A DNA stretch of 64,000 nucleotides from Actinosynnema sp042752395 (GTDB lineage Bacteria; Actinomycetota; Actinomycetes; Mycobacteriales; Pseudonocardiaceae). This document shows, in pieces, positions 39,121 to 49,700 of this stretch (positions are counted from its first letter, which is position 1; every line of letters begins with the position of its first letter). Made by a program: the position numbers and the translations under genes. Location: NCBI RefSeq assembly GCF_042752395.1, contig NZ_JBHYXZ010000002.1, positions 62,001-126,000 of the forward strand. The letters are read 5' to 3'. The notes under the pieces were generated by a model. The model did not search any database and had not been told where the DNA came from. It saw nothing but the letters and a program-made list of their open reading frames with translations.

Positions 39121-40575
39121 GTGTCCGCTCCTCCCGTCGACGACGTACGCACCGACGAAACCCCCGCCACCACCCGGGTCTCCGTCGTGCCGTTGTTGCG
39201 CCGTCTGCACTTCTACGCCGGGGTCCTGGTGGCACCGTTCCTGGTCGTGGCCGCGCTGTCGGGCCTGCTTTACGCGCTCGCACCCCAGCTCGACACCATG
39301 CTCTACGACGACGTGCTGGAAGCGTCCTCTACGGACGGCGCGGCGCGCCCGGTGTCCGAGCAGGTCGCCGCCGCCCAGGCCGCCCTGCCCGACGGCACGG
39401 TCACCGGCGTGCTGCTGGCCGACGACCCCGAGGCCACCACCCAGGTGGTGTTCTCCCTACCCGGCCTCGACGAGGAGTACAACCAGACCGTCTACGTCAA
39501 CCCCCACACCGCGCAGGTACAAGGCCAGCTGACCACCTGGTTCGGATCGACCCCGGTCACCACCTGGCTGGACAACCTGCACCGGCACCTGCACCTCGGC
39601 GAACCCGGCAGGCTGTACTCCGAGCTGGCCGCGAGCTGGCTGTGGCTGATCGCGCTCGGCGGCGTCGTGTTGTGGCTGACCCGACAACGCACCGCCCGTC
39701 GCCGGGTCAAGGCGGTGCTGGTCCCGGAATCCGACGCCAAGGGCGTCCGCAAGACCCGTTCACTGCACGCAAGCCTGGGGATGTGGGTGCTGATCGGCGC
39801 GCTGTTCCTCTCCGCCACCGGCCTGACCTGGTCGACCTACGCCGGCGAGAACTTCAGCGCCGCCCTGACCGCCCTCAACGCCAAGGCCCCCGTCCTGGAC
39901 ACCAGCCTGGGCGGCGCCACGGGCAGCACCGGCTCCGACGGACACGGTGAACACAGCAGCGGATCGCAGGACACCGAGCCAGTGGACCCGGCCACCTTCG
40001 ACCGGGTCCTCGCCACCGCACGCGCCGCAGGGCTGGACGGACCGCTCCAACTCAGCGTCGCCGCCGAACCCGGCACCGCGTGGACCGCCGCGCAGAACGA
40101 CAACACCTGGCCCGTCCGCCTGGACAAGATCGCCGTCGACCCGGAGACCGCGGCCACGACCGCCCGCGCCGACTGGGCCGACCGCCCCTTCCTGGCCAAG
40201 CTGTCGACCCTGGGCATCCAGGCCCACATGGGACGGTTGTTCGGCCTGGCCAACCAGATCGCCCTGTTCCTGCTGGCCGCCGGCATCTTGACCCTGATCG
40301 TGCTCGGGTACCGGATGTGGTGGCAGCGCCGTCCCACCCGCGCCGACCGCCGAGCACCCCTGGGCACCGCCCCCAAGCGGGGAACCTGGCAGCACCTGCC
40401 ACTGTGGTTCGTCATCCCCGCGCCCCTCGTGCTCATCGCCATCGGCTGGGCCGTCCCCCTGCTCGGCCTGAGCCTGCTGGCCTTCCTCGTCCTCGACGGA
40501 CTGCTCGGCCTGGCCCGCCGACGCACCGGCCGCGGGAGCGGAACCGACGACGTGGCGGCCCGACCGGCGAGCTGA
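39121..40575 (+). CDS. PepSY-associated membrane protein, possible metal-chelate reductase
   Basis: A 484-residue PepSY_TM (PiuB-like) protein. It has four main membrane segments, starting with RRLHFYAGVLVAPFLVVAALSG. A conserved His motif is in LDNLHRHLHLGEPGRLYSE, and a later extracellular His/Ser loop contains GHGEHSSGS. Family members occur with metallophore uptake genes and some are thought to reduce chelated metal at the membrane. The GTG has AGAGG upstream and lies under promoter P13. Its role in reducing Cu or Fe here is inference. Confidence 0.85.
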   Translation: MSAPPVDDVRTDETPATTRVSVVPLLRRLHFYAGVLVAPFLVVAALSGLLYALAPQLDTMLYDDVLEASSTDGAARPVSEQVAAAQAALPDGTVTGVLLADDPEATTQVVFSLPGLDEEYNQTVYVNPHTAQVQGQLTTWFGSTPVTTWLDNLHRHLHLGEPGRLYSELAASWLWLIALGGVVLWLTRQRTARRRVKAVLVPESDAKGVRKTRSLHASLGMWVLIGALFLSATGLTWSTYAGENFSAALTALNAKAPVLDTSLGGATGSTGSDGHGEHSSGSQDTEPVDPATFDRVLATARAAGLDGPLQLSVAAEPGTAWTAAQNDNTWPVRLDKIAVDPETAATTARADWADRPFLAKLSTLGIQAHMGRLFGLANQIALFLLAAGILTLIVLGYRMWWQRRPTRADRRAPLGTAPKRGTWQHLPLWFVIPAPLVLIAIGWAVPLLGLSLLAFLVLDGLLGLARRRTGRGSGTDDVAARPAS

Positions 40576-40598
40576 GCGGACGAGCCGAGTTCCCCGGC

Positions 40599-40641
40599 GG
40601 CTGTTCGGTGGTGCGGAGCTGCTCCGCACCACCGAACAGCC
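40599..40641. terminator. Long bidirectional hairpin
   Basis: A perfect 21-bp inverted repeat around one central T (ends GGCTGTTCGG / CCGAACAGCC) lies between the convergent PepSY gene and the small membrane-protein gene. Confidence 0.85.
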
Positions 40642-40644
40642 CCG

Positions 40645-40893
40645 TCACTCGCCGTGTCCTCCGTCGCCGGTGTGATCCTCCGAAACCCCCGTCGCCGGCT
40701 CTCCGCCGATCGGGCCCACCGCGGAGCCGAGCGTCCACGCCGCAGCCGCCACCAACACCAGCACAACCCCGAACGCAGCCAACTTCCCCACCGGAGTCAG
40801 CCGCGCCACCAACTCACCGACACCACCCAAGCCGATCGCCACACCGCAGCCCACCAACAGGACGACCGCGAGCACACCCGCCACGACCGCCAT
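40645..40893 (-). CDS. Small two-span membrane protein with acidic/His tail
   Basis: An 82-residue protein with two hydrophobic segments (AVVAGVLAVVLLVGCGVAIG and LAAFGVVLVLVAAAAW) and a C-terminus EDHTGDGGHGE that could bind metal. ATG 40893 is assumed; a GTG lies just upstream. I do not recognise a family. It is convergent with the PepSY gene and may be the right edge of the metal locus. The 275 bp to its right hold nothing I can support. Confidence 0.5.
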   Translation of the reverse strand: MAVVAGVLAVVLLVGCGVAIGLGGVGELVARLTPVGKLAAFGVVLVLVAAAAWTLGSAVGPIGGEPATGVSEDHTGDGGHGE

Positions 40894-41168
40894 CACCGGC
40901 ACCCCACCAAGCCAACCAGCTCGACCATGCGCCAAGAGTACCGACCAGCGACGGCATACAGCCCGCGCGACATCGCCATCGCGCCCTTCCGGCAATCAGG
41001 AGAAAACCCGAACCGAGCCACCCAACACGCGAACCCGACCCTCGACGAATCACCCACCACAGGACCCCAGCAGATCAGCGACACCTGCATCCCGGCTCGC
41101 GACAACCGGCCACACGGGACGGTGTCACCGACACCTCGAAGGCTCGGACCATGCCTCACCACGATCCA

Positions 41169-42581
41169 TCACGCCTGTGATGGCATGCCCACCTCGTCGA
41201 AGCGATTCCCGCACACCCGGACGCTCCCCCGTTCGCAGACCACTCTGGCACCCACATCCCGCACTGGCGCCGCGGCAGCCGCATGGACGACAGCCGATCC
41301 GGGCAAGGCGACGGCGACGCGCTCCAACAGGTGATCCTCGCGCCAGTACACCGGCTTCGGACCGTCGACCGGGCGCGGTCGGGCACTGCTGTAGCCGTGA
41401 CGGCACCGGTAGCCGGGGCGTCCGTGCACCCAGTGCGCGTCCATCCGCCGTCCACACACCTCGCACACCACCAAACCCGACAACAGGTACCGACGTTCAC
41501 CACCGTCGCCATTGGGGCGTCGGGCACGCACCTTCTGGACCGCAGTGAAGTCGCGCATGCTCACCAGCGGCGTGTGCACGACCTCTAGGGAAATCGCCCA
41601 GTCCTGCGGCAGGTTCGGAACCTGCCCCGACCGACCGGTGCGCAGATCGACCTCGTCTCGATCGTTGGCGACCCGATTCCACACCTGACGGCCGGTGTAG
41701 CGCGGGTTCTCCAGGATCGTCTGCACCGACTGCACACTCCACCCCACACCCGAGCGATGCCGATTGCGCTCCCGATCCGCCGCCGACGGGCACGGCACAC
41801 CACGCTCGTTCAACTCCCGGGCGATCCCGGCCACCGACACCCCGCTCAACCGACGTGCGAACATCCACCGCACATGCCCCGCGGTCCGCGGATCCGGCGC
41901 CAGCTTCCGCGCCCGCCGCCCCCAGCGCGCGTCCGCGCGCCGCGGATGCGGGCCACCGTCGACCAGCATGTACCCATACGGCGGACGACCACCCAGATAC
42001 CGGCCCAGCTCGGCCTGCGCCTTCATCGCCGCCAACGCCCGGTTGCGCGCCCGGATCACCTCCCGCTCCGACTGCGCACCCAGAAACGTCATCAACCTGC
42101 GGTGCTCGCCGTCATCCAGGTCCACCCGGCCGCCGACCTCCGGCAACCACACCTGCACACCGGCGGCGCGCAGCAGCGGCACCAACTCGTCGAACTGACG
42201 ACCACAGAACGCCCGCTCGTACTCCCCCACCACGATCGCGTCGAACCCGCGGTCCGGATCGGCCAACGCCTCCAGCAACCGGGCCGCCTCCGGCCGGTTG
42301 GACCACCGACGCCGCCGCGAGGCGCCCTCGTCGAAGAACTCCACCTCGATCGTGCCGTGCCCGGCGATCAGGCGCTCACACACCTCCCGCTGCCACAACC
42401 GCGAGGAATACCGGTCCTGGTACTCCGAGGTCGACATCCACCCGTAGAACGTAAACCTCAAGCCCAAGTGCACGTGCGGGTCCTGCGAGCGCCTCCGTTC
42501 TCCCTTGCACTGTTTGGCCTGCAACCACTCATTCAGCAGGTCCTGATCGGCTGTAGACGTGATCACTGTGAACGCCTCCAT
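41169..42581 (-). CDS. Large serine recombinase
   Basis: A protein of about 470 residues. It has a resolvase catalytic domain with the serine region FYGWMSTSEYQD, and DAIVVGEYERAFCGRQF and ERGVPCPS motifs. The recombinase domain is NPRYTGRQVWNR and the zinc ribbon is CEVCGRRM ... YRCRHG. Its C-terminus after the zinc ribbon looks degenerate, with no long coiled coil, so activity is uncertain. It is related to the integrase at 56662 (shared ...VVDGGPHP..., ...PRYTG...). It may have integrated an older element now fused to the defence genes on its right. Confidence 0.8.
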   Translation of the reverse strand: MEAFTVITSTADQDLLNEWLQAKQCKGERRRSQDPHVHLGLRFTFYGWMSTSEYQDRYSSRLWQREVCERLIAGHGTIEVEFFDEGASRRRRWSNRPEAARLLEALADPDRGFDAIVVGEYERAFCGRQFDELVPLLRAAGVQVWLPEVGGRVDLDDGEHRRLMTFLGAQSEREVIRARNRALAAMKAQAELGRYLGGRPPYGYMLVDGGPHPRRADARWGRRARKLAPDPRTAGHVRWMFARRLSGVSVAGIARELNERGVPCPSAADRERNRHRSGVGWSVQSVQTILENPRYTGRQVWNRVANDRDEVDLRTGRSGQVPNLPQDWAISLEVVHTPLVSMRDFTAVQKVRARRPNGDGGERRYLLSGLVVCEVCGRRMDAHWVHGRPGYRCRHGYSSARPRPVDGPKPVYWREDHLLERVAVALPGSAVVHAAAAAPVRDVGARVVCERGSVRVCGNRFDEVGMPSQA

Positions 42582-42714
42582 CGCGGAGCACTGGGACGTC
42601 TGCGTGACCACTGCGCCTGACCGGCCTGACGCACCATCACCGACATGTCGCCCGAACGGAGCATTACCAACCTTCGAATGGCGGCATGCCGGCATAGGAA
42701 GTTGCGCCCAACCC

Positions 42715-45700
42715 CTACGTCTGACGTTCACTCGCCGCTGCGGCATTACGAGAGGCTGCGATCGTTCGCGTTGGTCGAGGCACGTTCGTCTCGATATAGT
42801 CATCTTTGATGGCGAAGACCTTCACCTCCTCACCGTCGTCGATCACTACCCGGAAATATGGCATCGTTGGAACCTCAGGGAACTTCGGAAAAAGTCGCTG
42901 TTCCGCGATCAACGACCTCACGGCCTCCGAGATCTCTTCCGTACCATGTCTCTTTATCAGCGAACTCACCGCCTGTTCAAAGCTCTCACCGAAGCGCCCG
43001 AGTTGGCGGCTCAGCCATCCGACGAGAAGTCCGCGATGCTTGTCGCTGATGACATGGCCGTGCACGGCCATGAATCGCAGACCCAAGGGGAACAGCTCAG
43101 ACTGCTGATTGCCCGACAGCGGTCCTGGGGAGTCGGTGAAGGTGACGGGGGCGAGCTGCCCGAGATCGGCCGCCAGGCCGGCGCGCAGCCAGGCGCAGAC
43201 GAAGTCGTACCACTCTTCGGCCTTCGATTGCGGTGCTCCACGCAGATGCAGGTAGGAACGGGAGCGCATCATCGCTGCCAGTCGCAGGTCCGACAGCAGT
43301 CGGCGGTCGTCACGCAGCCTGGCCAGGTGCAGTTCGCGGTACTCGGGCACGTTGGAGCGCACGCCCTCACGTGCCAGCACGTCGCCGTCGACCAGGTCGA
43401 CCGCGCCGAGCATGGCGTGAAAGCCGGTGTCATCCAGTCCGGCCTTCCACAGATCGAGCGTGTCGCGCCACCGGGTCAACGGGTCACCGTCGGCGAACAG
43501 GTCGGCGAGCATGGTGTCCTGTCCGGTGAGGGTTCGCCCGATGCGCAGCAGGACCAGGTTGGCCGAGTACGCGGCCAGGGCGCGCACGGTGTTCGGTGTG
43601 GTGGGGCGGTAGTCGGCGAAGTGCCGTGAGGGCCGACGGGCCTGGTGATGGGACAGCAACAGGTCGAGGGTGTCGCGGATCCGATGGCGTTCGTCGTGGT
43701 CGAGGGAGCCGAGCAGGTCGTCGGCGAACCCGAGCACCGGGTGCTGTACCGCCAGGGGCTGGTGGGACAGCAGCGCGAACAGCAGGTCGTCGTCGGGTGT
43801 GTGGCGGACCCGGCGGGCAAATGCCGCTTGGGCGACGTCCCGAAGCTCCTCAACCACGCGCACGGCCACTAGATACTCGGCGAAGGTGGCGTGCAGGAAC
43901 TCGTAGCTGCGCCGGGAAGCCACATCCTGGGCCTCGGGGCTGTGGATGAAAAAGAACTGCCCCAGCAGCCGCTCCCCCGAGGGAGCGTGCTGCTCCAGGG
44001 CCGTCAGGTCGGCGCTCAGCTCGGATTCGGTGATCTCCTGCCGGCCGCGGTTGACCATGCCCAGGGCGGCCACCGCCAGCGTGTGCAACTGCGCCTGCAC
44101 CGCCTCGGCCAGCTCACCGCCGTGCAGCACACGACCCGACCGCTTGGTCACCTCGCGGTGGGCGTAGTCGTCGAACAACGCGCGGTACAGCTGGGTGGAC
44201 GACAGGTCGTCCACCGCGTCGGCGCCGTGCTCGGCGTGGTAGAGGGTCAGCATCAGCAGCAGCAACGGTTGCGCGGCCAACTGCCGGTGGGTGAGCGCCC
44301 ACGGGGCCGACATCCACGGCAGGTCCGGGTCGGTGCGGGACTGGTTCCATTTGCCTACCCACAGTGCGATGCGCTGCTCGTCGAACTCCTCCAGCTTGAC
44401 CACCACAACACCGCGCGGGAGCGACAGCCGGTCGATCACCAGCGTCCGGGAGGTCACCACGACGGCCACCGGATACCCCAGGGCGGCCTCGCGTGTCTGG
44501 AACTCGGCGACCCTGTGCAGGTAGTCCGCCCGGTCGGTGGCGCTGGCCTGCAGCAGCTCGTCCAACCCGTCCAGCAGCACCACCCGGACCGTCTGCGCGC
44601 TGTGATCGACGAGGTCGGCCCACTGGACACGGTGATGGGTGGCCTGATCCAACGCCTGCTGGACCTGCTCGACCACTGCGGCGTTAGCGTCGACCCGCCG
44701 CAGCGGCACCCGCACCACGGTGTAGTGCCGCTCGGACAGTCGCGCGGCGATCACCTTCATGACCAGCGACTTGCCCGCGCCGGGGTGTCCGAGCAGCACC
44801 AGCGGCCTGCTCATGGCGTCAGCACAGGTCAGATGCCGTGCCACCAGCAGTGGGAGGTCATCGACGACCGGCGCGGACCTCCACCAGCTCTCGTCACCGA
44901 TCCTGCTGGTCGTATCGGCAGCGGTAACCCGGCACCGCGGCTCGACGAACAACTGCTCCACCGTCGGGAACGACACGTCGATCCCGTAACCGTCGTTGTG
45001 GACCTCCAGCACCGGACGGCCCAACACCGCCTGATTGACGCCGTCCACCAAGGCGCGCGGGTCCCGCGCGGGCAGCGCACCGGCCACGTGCGCCAGCAGC
45101 TGTTCCAAACGTCCCATCGCCGTACGGGTCGCGGCATGCTCGACCGCGTCGGCCCAGATGGCGAACTCCGGCACCCGCGCCGCATACTCCAGGTAGTAGG
45201 AGTTGTACCGGTCCCTCGCCGACGCCGCGAGACGCTCGGCGACCTCGATGTCCACACCCGGTACGACGTCGTCGGCTTCCTCAACCACCTCACGGATGAA
45301 CCAGTCGACGCCTTCGCACAGCTCGTAAGCCCAACGCTCCACCCTCGGCAGCATCTCCTGGAATCCCGCCGCCGCGGACGGTGTCGGAACCCTCAGGCCG
45401 TACAGCTGGCCCAAGAAGGAGTCGACATGCTCCTCGACAGCTCCTGCGAGCAGGAGCTTCTCGCGGTCGGACACCGCCGCCTTCACGTACAGCCCACCCA
45501 ACGGCGACTCGGCGAAGGCGTCGAAGAAGGCACTCAGCACCAAGGTGGTGTGCGCGGCGATCACCAACTGATGACGTTCCAGACCACCTGTACGCGACAG
45601 CCGCGCAGCAGCACCGTCCACCGCACCCCGCAGCAGCGCCACGGCCTCGTTCTTCTGGTCCACCCACCCCCATACGGCCGACAAGGCCGCAGCTGAAGGT

Positions 45701-45822
45701 GCCAGACCGCTGGCCAGGATAACTCCACCGGCGAGCTTGTTGATCTTGTCCAGCCAAGGTCTGTCGTACTGCCCCAAGATGCCTAACGCACCGCGGAATG
45801 TGATGGGCGGATGTCCTGCCAT
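42715..45822 (-). CDS. NACHT-domain STAND NTPase, probable defence protein
   Basis: A 1035-residue protein. The N-terminal region is mostly helical (residues 1-320) and lacks an obvious enzyme motif. The NACHT NTPase has Walker A GHPGAGKS (345-352), Walker B VVLLDGLDELL and sensor VVVTSRT. The C-terminal half is helical and includes FLHATFAEYLVAVRVV. The layout matches bacterial NACHT antiviral proteins with helical N-terminal domains. Such proteins sense phage proteins and trigger cell shutdown. Codon use and GC are lower than in the metal locus, consistent with transfer. Confidence 0.82.
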   Translation of the reverse strand: MAGHPPITFRGALGILGQYDRPWLDKINKLAGGVILASGLAPSAAALSAVWGWVDQKNEAVALLRGAVDGAAARLSRTGGLERHQLVIAAHTTLVLSAFFDAFAESPLGGLYVKAAVSDREKLLLAGAVEEHVDSFLGQLYGLRVPTPSAAAGFQEMLPRVERWAYELCEGVDWFIREVVEEADDVVPGVDIEVAERLAASARDRYNSYYLEYAARVPEFAIWADAVEHAATRTAMGRLEQLLAHVAGALPARDPRALVDGVNQAVLGRPVLEVHNDGYGIDVSFPTVEQLFVEPRCRVTAADTTSRIGDESWWRSAPVVDDLPLLVARHLTCADAMSRPLVLLGHPGAGKSLVMKVIAARLSERHYTVVRVPLRRVDANAAVVEQVQQALDQATHHRVQWADLVDHSAQTVRVVLLDGLDELLQASATDRADYLHRVAEFQTREAALGYPVAVVVTSRTLVIDRLSLPRGVVVVKLEEFDEQRIALWVGKWNQSRTDPDLPWMSAPWALTHRQLAAQPLLLLMLTLYHAEHGADAVDDLSSTQLYRALFDDYAHREVTKRSGRVLHGGELAEAVQAQLHTLAVAALGMVNRGRQEITESELSADLTALEQHAPSGERLLGQFFFIHSPEAQDVASRRSYEFLHATFAEYLVAVRVVEELRDVAQAAFARRVRHTPDDDLLFALLSHQPLAVQHPVLGFADDLLGSLDHDERHRIRDTLDLLLSHHQARRPSRHFADYRPTTPNTVRALAAYSANLVLLRIGRTLTGQDTMLADLFADGDPLTRWRDTLDLWKAGLDDTGFHAMLGAVDLVDGDVLAREGVRSNVPEYRELHLARLRDDRRLLSDLRLAAMMRSRSYLHLRGAPQSKAEEWYDFVCAWLRAGLAADLGQLAPVTFTDSPGPLSGNQQSELFPLGLRFMAVHGHVISDKHRGLLVGWLSRQLGRFGESFEQAVSSLIKRHGTEEISEAVRSLIAEQRLFPKFPEVPTMPYFRVVIDDGEEVKVFAIKDDYIETNVPRPTRTIAASRNAAAASERQT

Positions 45823-45932
45823 GGCACGTCAGCTTAGGGTCGCTCGGTCGGGGATGCGGAACGCCGTCCTACGACACCGTACCTCGACACGGCCGGGGCG
45901 GCGCCGAGGAGCGCCGCACCTCGTCAGCACCC

Positions 45933-46628
45933 CTACGATTGACGGTCGACGAACAACCGGAAGGCATGCGCGATCAGATGCCGCGTGTCGACCATCACGA
46001 AAGCGAGCGCGACATCGTCCCGTTCAGAATCGCCATCCTCCGCATCGGGAGCCAACAGGCCGGACGACCACGACCGGCCATGCGCAAAAGCCGAGCACAT
46101 CTGCCATGAGCCGAACACGTCGCCGATCCCCGGAGTCACTTCGGCCACGTATTCAAATATCCGGGCCATCCAGATTTTGGCGACCTGAACGTCAGGGTTT
46201 CGCGTAAGGGAACGAGCGAAATGAAAGATGTCGGCCCGGAACTTTTCGATGTCACCGGGGTGATCCTTCGAACGTCGAGCCATGAATCGCTCGAAATCTT
46301 CGCGGTCGGTCAATGTCAACCGCAGGCATCGCAGCTGCCGTTCCACCAACTCATCCGGCCCCAGCAACCAGACGACCGTGGCGGCGCTCTCGATGGCCGC
46401 GCGAAGCACGCTGAACGGCGCGGTGGTGGCAACGTCAACCGGCGCGGAAGCGAGTAGGCGGGTGGCCTCAACATGGGTTGAGACGGTCCGGAGCAAGGGC
46501 AACACAGCGTCCAGTACGGGATCGTCCCGCCAGTCCGCCATCTGCGGCACCCCAGCGGCCAGCACGGATACCTCGTCCAGCGTGCGCAGCAGGAACCCGC
46601 GTACAGCGTCCTTGGGAACGTCAACCAT
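45933..46628 (-). CDS. Hypothetical protein
   Basis: About 231 residues, mainly helical, with a conserved-looking ...SWQMCSAFAHGRSW... stretch near residue 180 and a hydrophobic VLRAAIESAATVVWLLG. ATG 46628 is chosen for GGAG 8 bases ahead; another ATG lies at 46643. I do not recognise a family with confidence. It is divergent from the giant nuclease-STAND gene, so it may be part of the defence island. Confidence 0.6.
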   Translation of the reverse strand: MVDVPKDAVRGFLLRTLDEVSVLAAGVPQMADWRDDPVLDAVLPLLRTVSTHVEATRLLASAPVDVATTAPFSVLRAAIESAATVVWLLGPDELVERQLRCLRLTLTDREDFERFMARRSKDHPGDIEKFRADIFHFARSLTRNPDVQVAKIWMARIFEYVAEVTPGIGDVFGSWQMCSAFAHGRSWSSGLLAPDAEDGDSERDDVALAFVMVDTRHLIAHAFRLFVDRQS

Positions 46629-46770
46629 CGCCACAGTCTCCATGTGGCCGCAAGGTAGTCGACCTGTCCTACCTCTCCCAGGGATCACGCTACTGCTTCG
46701 ACAATCGCGGATCGTGCCGGTGGCGGTATAGGATCCGCCGACCAGCAACTCGCAATCGAGGTAGCCGCCG

Positions 46771-49700
46771 ATGGTCAACAGTCGAGCCGGGTCCAGTGTG
46801 TCACCAGAGGCCACGGGTGGCGCGGGCACCATCGACGAGTACCGGTTCGCGGCCGTCAACCTGGTGAAGCTCCTACGCGGGGACACAGCACCTGGCCTGT
46901 CCGCCTCCATCGTGGCCGTCGGATTGCAACGGCGGGAAGCCGGTAATATTCTCGATGACGTCGTCCTTCAGGCAGCGCCGGAGAGCAATGCGCTCCGGGT
47001 CGAGTACCAGGTTAAGCGCACCATGACTCCGGTGCAGTCGGACCCCGCATTCATTGATTCATTGAAGCAGTGTCTCCAGTCAATCGAAGACAACGCGGAA
47101 GAGATCGAGTCGGGACAGCTTCGTCTTGGGTTGGCAACCAGCCCTTCGCAGCACATGGACCAGTTGCGCAGACTGACTGAAGTTGCCTCGCAGCATCTCA
47201 CCTTGGAGTCGTTCGAGGCGATCGTCAGGCCCGGTGTGACCGATCGGAAGGTCTGTGATCGTTTCGAGCGCGTTGTCGAGTCCGTCGCCGTGGCCCAGCG
47301 GAGTCGGGGCAGGTTGCTCGAAACGCTCGACTGCCGGTCACTGGCGTTGACAGTGCTTCGCTCCCTGTACGTGTGGCAGTTCGAGATCGGCCAGGACGGC
47401 CGGGACACGATCGACGCTGTGGGTCGCCTGGCGGATGTGCTGCCCTCGGGTGGACAGTCGGCGCTCGGCGTCTTCACGGAGCTGGCCGGGATTGCCCAGG
47501 CGGTGGGTCCGAAGGCAGGTCTGATCGACCGGGCGATGGTGCGGGCGAAGCTGTTGGGTCGTGAGGTGGCGCTGACGGTCGAGCCGAGACAGCGTGCTGC
47601 GTTGGCGAAGCTGGCCGCGGCGACACAGCGGGAGCTCGATGCGACGGCTTGGACCATCGCGGACCGCCTCGAACTGCCCCGCGAGAAGACGGTCGACCGC
47701 ATCAAGGCCGCGGTTCAAGCGAGCTCCTTCGTCCTGGTGACCGGCTCGGCGGGTGTCGGCAAATCTGTCCTGGCCCGACGCGTGGTTAAGGATTTGGCGG
47801 CAACAGCGAGTACGGTGATCGTCAACCTGACTGGCCGCAGCCGGGAGACCCTGGCCGATCTTCAAGCCGAACTCGGCGCAGAGCTGGAACCCGCCTTGCG
47901 GGCTGCGGCCACCACCGGTGCGCGGGTGCTGCTCATCGACGGTGCGGAACACGCGCTCACCGACAACGCCCGATTGCTGACTGCGGTGCTCCGCGCCGTG
48001 CCGGTCGATCCTGAGAAAGCACCTCCATGGACCGTCATCGTCACAGCCCGTACGGAAGCCGCAACAGCGGTGAGCCGCCGCCTGCCGTCCCCTCCAGCAC
48101 GAATCGATGTAGGTAACGCAGACGCCGATGAGGTAGGCGAGATCGTCAACGCGTTCCCGCAGCTGACACCGTTGACGCGGCACCCAAGAAGCAGACGACT
48201 TCTTCAGCTGCCCTATCTCGTGGACTTGCTGGTCCGGGTCGACAGCGGGCTCGACGACCGTCCCCTCGGCGAAGAGGACGTGATGGACCACGTGTGGGAA
48301 CACGTGATCCGTCGTGGCAGCGGCGAACGATCGGGCGCCGGTACACCCCACGGCAGGAGCGTTGCCTGCTTGGTATTGGCCGAAGCATCCCTGCATATGG
48401 ACGGCGGCTCGACCCTGGCTACCTGCGAGGGTGACGCGGTCAGCGGGCTGATCAGCGATAACGTGCTGGTCAGGCACCGCAACCGTCACCGCTTCGCGCA
48501 CGACATCCTGTTGGACTACGCGGTGGCCAACAGACTGCTGGAAGACGATCATCGACATCTACTGACCGGGGTCGACGAGCCACGCCGTCTCATGCGCGCC
48601 ATTCGTCTGGCGATACAACGTCGGCTGGCAGACGCCCAAGCCGAGGGCCAGGCGGCGATCCGACAGCAGTGGAGCGAAGCCGTCGTGCTCGCTCAACAAT
48701 TGCAAGAGCAGGACGGGCCACGCTGGCGCAGCGTTCCCTACGAAGCGCTGCTCGCGACGAGCGACCCCCGTGCGTTGCTCGACGCCCTGCGCTTCACCCT
48801 GTTGGCAAGCGATGGTGAGCAGCTCCGCCGGCTCCTCAAGGTGACACGCAGCTTCGCGGCTACCTCCGTCCGGGAACCCGAAGCCGACGGCTTTCAACTC
48901 GACGTCGTACTGGCCGCCCCTGTCGTGGACTTTGTCGGCAACACGGGTCCAGCCCTGCCGCAGAAGGCCACCCACCTTGCCGCGGACGTCGTCCAGCGTT
49001 GGCTGCTCGCCGCATGGCGCGCCGGTATTCCGATCGAGGTCCACATCGCCGATCCACGAAGGCTGGCGCAGGCCGCCGCTGCGTGGTCGGAAGATGACAC
49101 GTACGGGCCGCGGCTGAACGCCGTCCTGCCCGCCTTGGCCATGCTCGGCCGACACCCCACTCGTGAAACTCAGTCGGTGTTCGACCGTCTGTCCCACCGC
49201 AACGGCGAGTTGTCATCGATCGTCGAGGTGTCCGATGTCGCCGCTGCCGCGGCGCAGGCGAACCCCGAACTGCTCCTACTGCTCGCAGGCCGGTACTACC
49301 TGGACCAGGATCTCCGACTCGATCCGGCGGAGACTCCACCTGCGGCCAGGCGCAGACGCGGCCGACGCAGACCCAGGTCCGCCTTCAGCGAGGAACTCGA
49401 AGACGGAGTGCGCGACCACACGCCCAGCTACCTCAAGGCACAGGACACGGGCTTCGCGGCACCGCACTACGGCCCTTTCGAAGCACTGCTCAAGACCTCG
49501 CCCGAGCACGGACTCAAACTCATCGGCGCGGTCGTCGACAGCGCCACCTCGGCCCGGACCGCCGTCGAGCGCTCGTTCGACGACCGTCCGGATCCCAGCA
49601 TGACGCTCACGATCCACCGCCCGGAATGGACCGAGCCGATCACCTACCGCGGCACCGCAGCGACCTGGGGCTGGTACCGCGGGACGACGAACGGCGCCTA

